Positions 54,338 to 64,000 of a stretch of 64,000 nucleotides of DNA are shown here, one piece after another. The DNA lies in assembly GCF_037325665.1 (NCBI RefSeq), contig NC_090261.1, positions 27,020,913 through 27,084,912 on the forward strand, read 5' to 3'. Position 1 is the stretch's first letter; each line of letters opens with the position of its first letter. This DNA comes from Littorina saxatilis (lineage: Eukaryota > Mollusca > Gastropoda > Littorinimorpha > Littorinidae). The notes below the pieces were generated by a model. It made no database searches and was not told the DNA's origin. It was given only the letters and a program-made list of their open reading frames with translations. The position numbers were made by a program, and so were the translations under genes.

Positions 54338-57300
54338 GGTACATATCTATATCTATGCAACTCTTGAGAATAATAGATGAAATCCGGTAATACCTCTGAA
54401 AGAGTTATTCCCAAACATTGTTTATTCTGTCCTCTGCGAACAAACTCCACACCATATACAATTTGTCACAAATACACACCCGTTACAGCATTAAAAAAAA
54501 ACACTCGCTGTTGAATACAGACAAGATGGAATATACACCACAAACAATGAAGGCAAGTTCTCATATATCAAAATCAAGTTTGCTGTCAATGAACACACCA
54601 ACACAACACAGGGATGGCCCTCCAGAACAATCCGGAGGCCACGGTCATGACGCTAAAAGAATTCTACTTTGAATGGTTGGTTAAAAAGGAAACCATGCAT
54701 AACACACAGTACTTGCATGCACATTCCAAATGTCTGTACTGTACAGGCAACAACAAAATCATGGCTCATGACTCAAATCAATTCATTCAACACTCAAAAA
54801 TACGGAAATGGACTTAGAACTCGGTTTCGATCAAATAACAAAAAAAGCGCGCTCTTCATTGCTTCCTATAATTCAGCATATCCACTCTTACCATTACAAT
54901 CAAAACCAAAATAAAATGAAAGAAAAAACAGAATGTCAAAAAAAATACACCAAATGCCCTCACTCCCATTTCACATTCATATCAGAAAATCAGAGAACAC
55001 AGTTGTTAGACTCGAGGAAGAAATGGCACAGAGTACTGCATTAGTTGTCTTTCTCCTCCAAAAGGTGTCGGTGAGCATGTACAGATTGCTATAATATATA
55101 GGAAAAACTAGATATAATAAAGGCTCCATTCTACAATGCACACTGGAAGAACGGAGCTATCTGTGGTCCAACTGATCAAGGCCTGAAACTTGGCGACTGT
55201 TGTGTTAAGTGCCTTCTCAGTTCCTGCTCAGTCAGCGTGTGTGTGTGTGGGATTTAGTGAGAGGATTTTCGTGTGCGAGTTTATGCATGCGTGTGACAGT
55301 GTGTGTGTGTGTGTGTGTGACATTGTGTGTGCATGTGTGAGTGAAAGTGCATGAGTGTGTGTGTGTTTTTGTGTGTGGTGCATCTGGATACTGGCAAGTT
55401 TTAGAGAAAACCGCCTTCTAAATCATAGATTCATCCAGAATTAAAATAATATTTTAAGCTCCACAAACACACCTGCTCTGCTATATATTATATTCCTTCT
55501 CTCATTTGATGATCACGTATTTTTTTTAACTGTGTTGTACAGCTGACACCAGTTTATTCACTGAATAAAAGAAGCCACACAGTCCATGCAACCTTGGTTT
55601 AAAGTCATCTTTACATCTCACACATGTGTAAAACATAATAAAACAGCTCTACATCGAAAATAAAATGCACACTTCTCACACAGATACACACACCTCATAT
55701 CATTATGACTATGTATGTGTGTCCATGCATTCGAAATGATTATTTAACAATGAAGTGTCATATCCATGTTTTTATCACCCCTTCCTCTATCTTCTTCTCC
55801 ATTCCATGCCAAACAGTATTTTTATAAAAAAAAATCTGAAATCTGCAGTCTCCATCCAGAAAAGCTGAACTCTGCTGTAAAATGTGTACCCTGATCTTCA
55901 TCTAGTACAAGCTAAACAACACAGAGAACTCTCCACTGTAAAGTAATCCTGATTATCAGTAAATGAGAATCATAATCAAAATTGGAGATAAAAGTTTGCT
56001 TGTTCATTTCAATGCTTTTTATTCGCTCAGGTGCCAGGAGACCAGTTTGGCAAAACACACATGCTAATGCTACCGTTTATATTTAGAGCGCAGACCTCAT
56101 TTCTTGAAACTTTGCAAATGATGAATGAGAATATCTGCAATAATTCAGTTGTTGTTATGGCTGTTTCAGCTCAGGATTAAGGTCCACTTTACTTTTCTAT
56201 GCACATCCAAACCACATGATATTCCATGATAACTTCTACCTAATTTCTACGAAAGAAACAGGCGGTTTCGTGTTCGCTATCCATGAAACCCAGCACCCAC
56301 TTCTTTTTTGTAGACAAGAACAATCTTAATTGTATCTCAACATTAATTATGTGTCTTTCTTAAAGATATACTATCTCCATCTTTCTAATCCATTCACGAT
56401 ATTTCCACAGTAGTTAAACTGCAGCATCACAACTTTTCGTCCGAGGTAGGGTGAAAAAACAAGCATGCACACACTAAGAACAATGTCCGTTGGTGGAGAA
56501 ACAAACATTATATCCTTATACCATTTACACAAACATCCCTTATACATTAACCACTAGCAAAACTTTCACATTCAATCCTTTTACACAGACTTCTAGCAAA
56601 AAACATGTCATATTCCATCCCTTGTTCACAGACAAATGGAAAAAAAGTTCAGTACAACTGTTTGTATTGAGCGCTTGGTTGTCCAAGCGCTATCAGTATC
56701 ACCACCTCAGCAATAAGAAAGAAACATGGCACACTGATACTTTGCAACGCACGCCTTCAGATGCTTTCGTGTTGTACTTCATTAATGTGTTTGGTTATCT
56801 GTTCTTTCTGAATTCTGTCCAGTATAAACGGTCAGAAGCCGTATTCGACACCTGTCATTCCACAGCTTACAAATTTCATCACTATGTGAAGGTAAGCTGA
56901 TTATCTTGAATCGTGGATAGTCAGAAGTGACACAGCACTGAGCTTTCATTTTGCACAGTGGTACCTGTGGTGTGAGAACCATCTAATAACAGTTCAAAAA
57001 ATGGAGAGCGCTTGCTGTCCAGTTGTCAATCAGCTTAAAGGTAGACACCTTCCTGTGAAGACCATGTTATATGTGACACTAGATACACTCAAGGTTTCAC
57101 ATGGGATAAGAGACCCCTTAAACTTGAGCACTCTGTCAATCACCCACAGTCAACAGCCTGGCTGCCAGTGCTATCTTTGCTCAGTACAATTATAACTTAG
57201 CCCGACGTCCACTTTACAAAGACTTTGCGACGTCTTTTTACCAAAAATTCAGTGCTTAAAGCTTAGTGCAGCCAACTTTGTGGAGAGAGACTTCGCGAAA

Positions 57301-58555
57301 TCTACTTCGCCCAATGAATTTGAGGCTTAACAAACACCTATGTCAATCCACAAAATAGATCTACCAAAAAATGAGTGCTCTGCACAGGAAGCAGCCATGC
57401 TGTCGTTTTGGTATTGGTTCAAATGGACGGATGCTGTTATCCTATGTAAACCTAACAGCCGTAAAAGATCTGTGGTGTATGACAAGATGGTCTACACAGA
57501 AAGGAAAGTGCCTTTAAACAGCGTATCCCTGTCAGAGATACCTGCAGTATAGGCCACAGTTTGGCTAGTCTCAGGGACAGTCTCTCATCACAGGTACCAC
57601 TGTATACACCAACAAATCAAGCTTCTGAGAACAAGTCCAATCAATTCAGTTCCAAATCAGGTCAATGTCAGACTTTTCTCAGCTTCTCCATGCTAGTCAT
57701 ATTTCGTTAATATTTCCCTCCATCCACTATCCACGTCAATGCCATGCTACGTACCATCAGTCTTCGTAACCTTGTCTATCTACAGGCCGTCACTGCCTGC
57801 AGGTACCAGTGTAACTGACAACAATGCCAAACACAGGCATTTTTCCGAGAGCTTTCGTCTTTTCAGTTTTGCAAACTTGCTGATCAGACAGCACAGAAAA
57901 TCTATCACTTCTGCGATTCAAAATGATCGCCTGAATCATGTTTGGATACCTTGAGCTTTCATTTCTTTTCCATCTGCTTGTTAGACACAACTTACAATGT
58001 TCATCACCTGTGTTTCCACCTCACATACTAAATATAGCCTTGATCTTTCATATTGTGCATGTGTGAGAGAGTTTCTTGCCCAATAGACACAAGCATTCAT
58101 ATCCTCTCTTCCTATAGAAGCAGCTGCACTGCAAAGTCTATGGCAGATTCCCTACCTCATGAAAAGCCTTGCACAATCATCAAACTTTCTTGCATTAGTT
58201 ATTTTACCCTTTAGGAGACTTGATGCAAGGTGCTGAAAAGGGGTGGAGTCTCTAAAATTATGAAGATTCAACAAAATCGGCTTGTAACATAACGAGTTTC
58301 TGCATCTCCATCTCTACCGGAATTACGTATTATGAGCAAAGCAGCATTTTGAAAGTGATGATTTTGGACACCAAAAAACCCTTCAGCGCTGGATTTGAAA
58401 TGTATAGCAAATAACGTAAAAATATCATGTCTGCTTGATGGGCTGGGGTTGCTCCTATGCTGCTTTTTGCTCAGCATCAATCTTTTTGTTCAAGTTATAC
58501 ACTATAAACCATTCAGGGGAACGGATATGGAGACTTGAAAAACAAGGTAAAACTA
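54338..58555 (-). other. Gene-poor interval, perhaps WDR26 3' UTR
   Basis: No frames with family character. The plus strand is A/C-rich throughout. It contains scattered GT repeats (55225-55380) and single FB arms (57060-57180, 57360-57500). WDR26 mRNAs are known for long 3' UTRs, so part of this may be transcribed on the minus strand. This is inference from composition and position only. Confidence 0.3.
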
Positions 58556-58559
58556 TGTT

Positions 58560-59640
58560 CCATAAAATTAGCTGTCGGGTTTGCATGGGTTATGAAAGAG
58601 TGAACAGCCTTGCTTTTAGGGAGACAAACAGTCCACAGGCCAATCACTAGCGAGGAGTGTGTCTGAAACACGTGGGCAAGGAGCATGTGGGAATAATTTG
58701 TCCCCCTCAAAACAAGGGCCCACAACAAGGCTGATTCCTTAGCGCGGTGTGGTGGTTTGAGTGCCTCGATGACCCGGAGAGTGTAAACAGTCCTGGTGGG
58801 GCCACCCCAAGCTAGACAGGTGAAAGGGTAGAGGTCAGACTAACTCAGCCACCTCTCCCTGAGGCTAATGGGGTATGAGAAGGATCACTCAGACAAAAAA
58901 CCAAGGACGGGGGACGTTCTGCAGCCATGGACGGCAAGTCTCCTACGACAAGGAAAAGTCGGAGAAGAAACCACTGCTGAAGACGGATGCGCTGGGCCAA
59001 AGTGCGCGTAACGACAGTGCAACGCATTTCACTCCCATGATGGACAACGACGATTCAACACGTGATGGTGCTCTACCTGTGGAGTCCCCCCGGGCTGGTA
59101 GAGTGCCGGGCCCTATGCCTCAAAGGGGCCCAACCCAAGCTACCGGAGGTCACCCCGTCCCGCCGCGAGGAGCCAGGCTACGGAGGCGGAGGGTAAATGC
59201 TACTGGCCAAAGAAGAACAACAAGCGCGCAGGAGACTCCTCGACCGCTGAACATTCTTCAATGGAATGCGGAAGGAGTGTACAACAAAAAGCTTCCTCTC
59301 ACTAATGAACCACCACCTTTTCACCAAGTTCAGAATTGGCCAGTCAGACCAGTGCCCTTGTCAAACAGGAAGCATGACAACGGAACACCTGCTGCAGACT
59401 TGCCCACTACACGATGGCCTCAGGAACCAGATCTGGGCGGAGGCGACCACGGTGCAAGGGAAGCTCTATGGCAGTCTGGACGACCTACAGCGCACGGCAA
59501 CATTTGCGCGGAGAACCGGCGTTTCCATCTGAGTGATCGACAAGAAGAAGAAGAAAACAAGGGCAGCATCTTTTTCACAACCCATACAAACCCGACAGAG
59601 TTATTTCTGAACTTCGTCCATTACGAGCTCTGCCATGATT
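58560..59640. mobile_element. MITE (same family as 4262-4486), split by a LINE-derived copy
   Basis: Left CTGTCGGGTTTGCATGGGTT, GAAAGAGTGAACAGCCTTGC; right TTTTTCACAACCC, AAACCCGACAGAGTTATTTC. The insertion at 58720-59553 lies between. Confidence 0.72.
58720..59553 (+). mobile_element. Internally deleted LINE copy: 5' region fused to 3' end, with TSD
   Basis: TSD AAAACAAGGGC (58709-58719 and 59554-59564) and a 3' (GAA)n tail. The 5' part runs to a frame reading RPLNILQWNAEGVYNKK (about 59245-59290), the typical start of the apurinic endonuclease domain in Jockey-clade-like LINEs. It then jumps to RIGQSDQCPCQTGSMTTEHL and the tail CPLHDGLRNQIW (from about 59290), the C-terminal CxC...H...C region of the same ORF. 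Endonuclease and reverse transcriptase are missing, about 3 kb deleted. A single frame runs through both parts only partly. LINE clade not certain. Confidence 0.85.
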
Positions 59641-60232
59641 GAGCACTTTCGTTCTCAAAGGTTCACATCTAACATCGAATTCCAAGCACTTATTGTAAAA
59701 TCCATCTCGCTTTCAACTTAATAAGTTAACGGTTCAGGCTTTCCGATCTCATCACAGCAAATCAAGTATCTTAACCCCTCCTCCTCTCCACCTTCCCAGA
59801 CGTCAGTTACCAAGGCAACCAAGCCATTTCCTTTTCTTCAGACATAGTTGCCAAGGTAAATATGCAAGACTATATTATCTTCTACTCGCATCAGTTCCCA
59901 AGATAGCCAAGTAGGACAATTTCGTCTTTTCCACATGTAAGACATGACATGCAGTCACAAGAGTTCTTCCCTTCATCTCTGAATGTCACAGTTTCTTCAA
60001 TCAACTCCTTGGTTCCCCGGGAACATAGGCAGGTGTTAGGAGATCCAGTTTATCAGTATTTCACTCTGTTTTTACAGTGAGCGACCCCGGCCACGCCTAT
60101 GTGTTTGTGAGTGTGTGCGCTCGTGTTGGTGAGCCTGGAGCAAGAAGAGTGTGTGGAGCAATGTGGACGATGATGATGACGACTTTGGTGACGACAATGA
60201 TGAAAGGATGATGTTTAGCCTCGTGACTTGGG

Positions 60233-62846
60233 TCATACGGGTGTGCTCCTGCCTGATTCGCTGTCATCTGAAAACATTACACAAAAGTCATTATTAGATC
60301 AGACAGAAAGAAAGGTAGCGTACAAGCATGCATCTGCACTTGCTTGTTTTATTTTCATTACTTAATAGTCCCATCGCTGGGAAATTCAGGTTGCTTCCTC
60401 CCAGTGGAAAGCTAGCAGCAACAGAGTCGTGCTACCAAGGTGTCTGCTTTTTTAGGTGTATTCAGCCACCTGCACTTATGGCAGAATAACTGAGGTCTTT
60501 TACATGCCACAGTGGTAACAAGGGGGTGGAACATGCATACCGTCTCTGAGACTGCACATAAAGTTGACCCGTGTCCGTCCCGGCCCGGTTTTTAGCTTGC
60601 GACCATAGGATCACAAGTCCAGTGCTCTACCAACTGCGATACCAGGCCCCCGTGTGTAAGTGTATGAGAGCGCATTTGCCTTTCCTTTGCATTTCCTGCC
60701 TAATAGACACAGCCTAACATTGTACTTGTTTTTACCCATTTACTTTATGGGGACAAAAGTTCTAAATGTAATAGATATGAGCTCACATGTTACATTCGGT
60801 TACAATGTCCAAGTCATATTTTCAAGACACATCAGAAGAGGTGCGTCCATTTTTTCAAATTCTGCATTTGTAGTCACAGTATTCTCCATTGTTAGATCAC
60901 TTCTTTTTACTGACCACAGATCTAAATAATTTATGTTAATCAAAATTCAAAAATAACAAAAAAAGAGAGAAAGATAAAAAGAAAACCATCAAAAGCTGAA
61001 AAAGTGAGAGATGGACAAAAGATGATATCGAAGAAAGGGAACACAGCAAGAGCTGATTCCAGCACACAACCACTGCAAGTTAAGAATGGCAAAAGCTTAA
61101 CTCAAAACGTCCAATAGCTTTGACAAGTGTGATGTCTTTTGAAACAACGATGGGCGGGCGCAGTGGCCTTGTGGATAAGACATCGGCCTCCTATGTGGAA
61201 GGTCGAGAGTTCAAATCCCGGCCGCGGCCGCCTTGTGGGTTAATTAAGGGTGGAGATTATTCTGATCTCCCAGGTCAAGTTATGTGCAAACCTGCAAGTG
61301 CCTTATCCTCCTTTGTGTGTACACGCAAGCACAAGATTAAGAGCGCACGGAAAAGATCCTGTAATCCATGTCAGAGTTCGGTGGGTTATAGAAACACAAA
61401 AATACCCAGCATGCTTCCTCCGAAAGCAGCCTGTGGCTGCCTGAATGGCGGGGTTAAAAACTGTCATACAAATGAAAATCCACTCGCGCAAAAACATGAG
61501 TGAACGTGGGAGTTTTAGCCCATGAACAAAGAAGAAGAAGAAGAAGAAACAACGATGTTTTGCAGCCAGGACATTTTACCAATACATATTCTTAATCCAG
61601 GTCCAACTGACCTGTTGTACTCTACACCTGAGAACAACACTGTGTAACTAATCATTGTTTCTCACCTTGTCGCACTTTGCTGAGAGGCCCCCACACACGC
61701 ACAGTGCCGTCATCGGATGCCGACACCAGCATGCTGGGCACCTTGGGGTTCCAGTGGACACAATTGACAGTATGCGAGTGACCCTCCAGGGTCACCACGG
61801 GCTGGTCTCGTTTCGAGTGCCAGATGTAAACCTTGTGGTCTGCACATGAGAATGCTGGCAGTCAGTTTCAAATAGCATTTCTGTTCCACTATCCTTCCCT
61901 TTGCAAGAAAGCATCCCATTGTCGGCCGATGGCTAAATGCCTGATAAATGTTTCAAAACGCCATAAACATTGTGGCGGGACTGCTGATTTTTTTTCACAG
62001 TTGAAGAAAGGCATTGCAAAGAACTGCCTCATATTCGATATAACTTCAATGGGCATTTTGCCAAATTTGTACAAGAAAATATATTCTACAGACATGGGAT
62101 TCTTCCGTAAAATTACGGAATTCCGTAAATTTTTAGGCTCCAGGGATCATTCTTGAGATTCGTGCAAATCCGCTGAGAAAATGTTGGGGTATATGTAGGT
62201 AAAGACCCAAGTTTTTCGGCCGGTCCGCTGATCGCGACGCTCCATTCCATACTATTCTTGAACGGTTGGTTCCTAAAACGGTCAGACTGTTGCTGGTCGA
62301 TCCGTATGGGAACGCGCTCTGTGTCTTTGTCTCCTACAGTCACCGTTTCAACGTAGCTATCGGGGATTCAGTATAAGCTAAAGCATACCGTATGAGAATG
62401 ATTCGGCGCCATTTTTACATCGCTTTGAGCCACTTGCCAAAATGATGAGGAAGCTAAAGCGAGACGAAACCGTTCTATCCCGGGAAATTGACCAGCAGAA
62501 GTACAAGAAAAATCTCTGGAGATTCGACTGGCTCGATGAAGTTGTATCATTGAGCTGGAAATACGAGAAAGGCCAGAAGACACAAGACGTGAAACTGAAA
62601 GTTGGCGATGCTTTTGCTAAAATCAACTTGCCGGGAAAAGCTTAGTGCACTTTGTGCAACGATGTTAATGTTATCAACTACGGTTCCAATGGAAAGACTG
62701 CCCTCAAAAGCCACTTGAAAAGCAACAAGCACCTGACTATCCTGAAAACCCAGTCGTGTAATCAGTCACTGGGGTCGTTTGGCACCGACAAGGTAAGAAC
62801 ATTGAAACCACACCGTCACACGCCACCACCCCCCCCCCCCCATCCC

Positions 62847-62913
<67 letters not shown>

Positions 62914-63370
62914 CTTATTTTGAGTCTTAGCGTAAAATTAATTTGAGAAACATGGGAAGGAAGAGAAAGGGAGGGGGGGGGGGGGGGCTATGATTAAGCT
63001 GAAATATGCATTTCAGGGCCATTTTTGTGTGTCTAAAATACTAAAAACCTTCAGCTTCTGGGGGCTTCGCCCCCAGACCCCGACCAGGGGCGTTGCCCCT
63101 GGACCCTACTGGGGGCCTTCTGCGGCCCCCAGACCCCCACTTTTTTTTTTCTAAATTATCACTTTTTCTGAATCCCATGTCTGATTCTAGCAACGTGGCC
63201 GACAGAACATTCACTTCCTAAATGCGACCTTGGCCCTGACCTTCACTTCCGCTTGCGATGAAGTCTTGGTTGAGCCCCCCGAAGCAGGAGAAGATGGTGT
63301 AATAGCCCTGCGTCACTCCCTGGAACTTGCGAACCAGCACGCGGTCCTTCAGGTCCCACAGGTGAACTCC
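60233..63370 (-). CDS. WDR26: WDR26 homologue, last three coding exons (5'-partial)
   Basis: Minus-strand exons 63241-63370, 61666-61839 and 60233-60267 (TGA). GT/AG and phases agree; GAT and GAC codons are rebuilt across the junctions. 112 aa, the C-terminal WD40 repeats of a protein near 650 aa. WDR26 is a scaffold of the CTLH (GID-type) E3 ubiquitin ligase and a G-beta-gamma binding protein. Matches: [80 protein letters not shown], each close to human WDR26. After WGP the tail is [17 protein letters not shown], diverging from the human end as expected for this region. The exon 63241-63370 starts in phase 0; earlier exons are beyond 64000 or not recognised. Introns carry a SINE and a DNA transposon. 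Confidence 0.93.
60370..60652 (-). mobile_element. SINE with tRNA-like head
   Basis: On the minus strand: GGGGGCCTGGTATCGCAGTT, GGTAGAGCACTGGAC, GATCCTATGGTCGCAAGC and GTCAACTTTATGTGCAGTC. Related to 19072-19556, which shares the GTTCAACTTTATGTGCAGACT segment. Between WDR26 exons. Confidence 0.75.
61153..61545 (+). mobile_element. tRNA-headed SINE with (GAA)n tail
   Basis: Same family as 41519-41913. B box AGTTCAAATCC is slightly decayed. Perfect 12-bp TSD GAAACAACGATG at 61141-61152 and 61546-61557. In the last WDR26 intron. Confidence 0.94.
62442..62791 (+). pseudogene. Transposase-type zinc-finger exon with one in-frame stop
   Basis: From ATG at 62442 ([20 protein letters not shown], then [19 protein letters not shown]) the frame reaches ...KINLPGKA, a TAG at 62643-62645, and continues in the same frame with [16 protein letters not shown] and [17 protein letters not shown]. 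This gives C-x2-C...H-x5-H, a BED/C2H2-type DNA-binding finger, and a donor GACAAG|GTAAGA at 62791. A W codon would fit the stop position. I infer the first exon of a transposase or a gene carried by the element, now broken. Confidence 0.6.
62851..62910. repeat. (CT)n microsatellite
   Basis: 60 bp of CT inside the transposon, just after the zinc-finger exon donor and a C run. Confidence 0.96.
63058..63132. repeat. Three consecutive perfect GC-rich hairpins
   Basis: CTGGGGGCTTCGCCCCCAG (63058-63076), CCAGGGGCGTTGCCCCTGG (63084-63102), and a 9-bp stem CTGGGGGCC/GGCCCCCAG with loop TTCTGC (63109-63132). Linked by GACCCCGA and ACCCTA spacers. Inside the transposon 62089-63183. Confidence 0.95.
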
Positions 63371-63609
63371 CTGCACAGATAACACACCTATGAAAACACA
63401 CACCAACACGTACTCCACTTAAAATCTGTTTTTCACTGCAGTCTGATGCATAATACTAGACCCACATTTTTTTAGTGCAGTGAAGAGCAACAAGACGACT
63501 TTCTTCAAGATAGAGCTTTCATTTAGTAACTTTCAGCAAAAAAACACACACAAAAAACAAACAAAACTAGCAAAACTCTGAGACAGCTTCAGAAAAAATA
63601 GATTATGAA

Positions 63610-63627
63610 CCCCCCCCCCCCCCCCCC
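63610..63627. repeat. Poly(C) run
   Basis: About 18 C. No exon recognised between 63430 and 64000. Confidence 0.9.
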
Positions 63628-64000
63628 TTTCAAAAGCATTCCAACAAATAACGGTTCCAAAATTTGGAAGACAAAATACAGTTTTGACCTGCGAGTACTT
63701 CTTCTTCTTCTCGTTCGCTCCTTTTGTCACCTGCGAGTCATTTAAAAATTCTCCTCCTTACAAACTTTTGAACTGGAATTATACTGTATGTTGCAAGGTC
63801 ACGAAAGGATCTGAAAAGAGAGCCTGTCATCAAAACAAGCCTCATACAACAATTAGCCAACCTATCACAAAACTGTGTGCACACAACAAACTGAAGCTGA
63901 ATTTAGACTAGCTTCAGCACCTAGTGTTGTTACCTGATCAAATACAAGGCTTCATGAGTGTACATTCCAATACACTGTTGAAATACACCTGAACATAAAT

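Larger units (their letters stand above)
62089..63183 (+). mobile_element. DNA transposon with 14-bp TIR CAGACATGGGATTC
   Basis: 1,095 bp, ends CAGACATGGGATTC and GAATCCCATGTCTG, with ATTCTA on both sides (62083-62088 and 63184-63189). Next to the left end is a TTCCGTAAAATTACGGAA hairpin. Inside are a zinc-finger reading frame with a splice donor, a (CT)n, and three GC-rich hairpins near the right end. The rest of a transposase is absent. Superfamily not assigned; hAT-like is one option but the 6-bp TSD is short for that. Lies in a WDR26 intron, opposite orientation. Confidence 0.78.

Overview
Eukaryotic genomic DNA, most likely from a lophotrochozoan animal and probably a gastropod mollusc. 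The genes are animal-type, with GT-AG introns and protein families found across Metazoa. About half the window is (CA)n, (GA)n and (CT)n microsatellites, tRNA-headed SINEs, MITEs and other small elements. I cannot fix the species from sequence alone; a periwinkle-like caenogastropod is a guess from the repeat style. Four host protein-coding genes can be read with intact frames across splice junctions. There are no rRNA genes, CRISPR arrays, operons or convincing free-standing tRNA genes. Layout: (1) 887-8849, plus strand: the C-terminal seven exons of a CYP3-like cytochrome P450; its N-terminal exons lie upstream of the window. (2) 8850-18660: the convergent interval between the P450 and the next gene. 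It holds an A/T-rich stretch and a 34-bp satellite (about 13.85-16.74 kb), into which a terminal-inverted-repeat transposon encoding a FLYWCH zinc finger has inserted. (3) 18665-40173, minus strand: a complete four-exon Mab-21-like gene (374 aa). Its 17.8-kb first intron is packed with microsatellites, SINEs, a tandem pair of Helitron-like elements and a duplicated composite element. (4) 40432-43689, plus strand: a complete five-exon cornichon-4 (CNIH4) homologue, head-to-head with the Mab-21-like gene with 258 bp between start codons. (5) 43690-60230: a long convergent interval with a regulatory-looking repeat, nested retroposons and MITEs. (6) 60233-63370, minus strand: the last three coding exons of WDR26; upstream exons lie beyond the window. 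The genes are functionally unrelated: monooxygenase, nucleotidyltransferase-fold protein, ER cargo receptor and ubiquitin-ligase subunit. The window's main interest is its mobile-element archaeology. At least ten insertions can be proved from target-site duplications. Three also have an uninterrupted homologous sequence elsewhere in the window for comparison, and one locus is a three-level nest. The best candidates for something undescribed are the FLYWCH element with iterated GC-rich termini, the zinc-finger transposon with three consecutive GC hairpins in a WDR26 intron, a dispersed fold-back repeat family, and a repeat carrying two perfect inverted DR1 nuclear-receptor sites.
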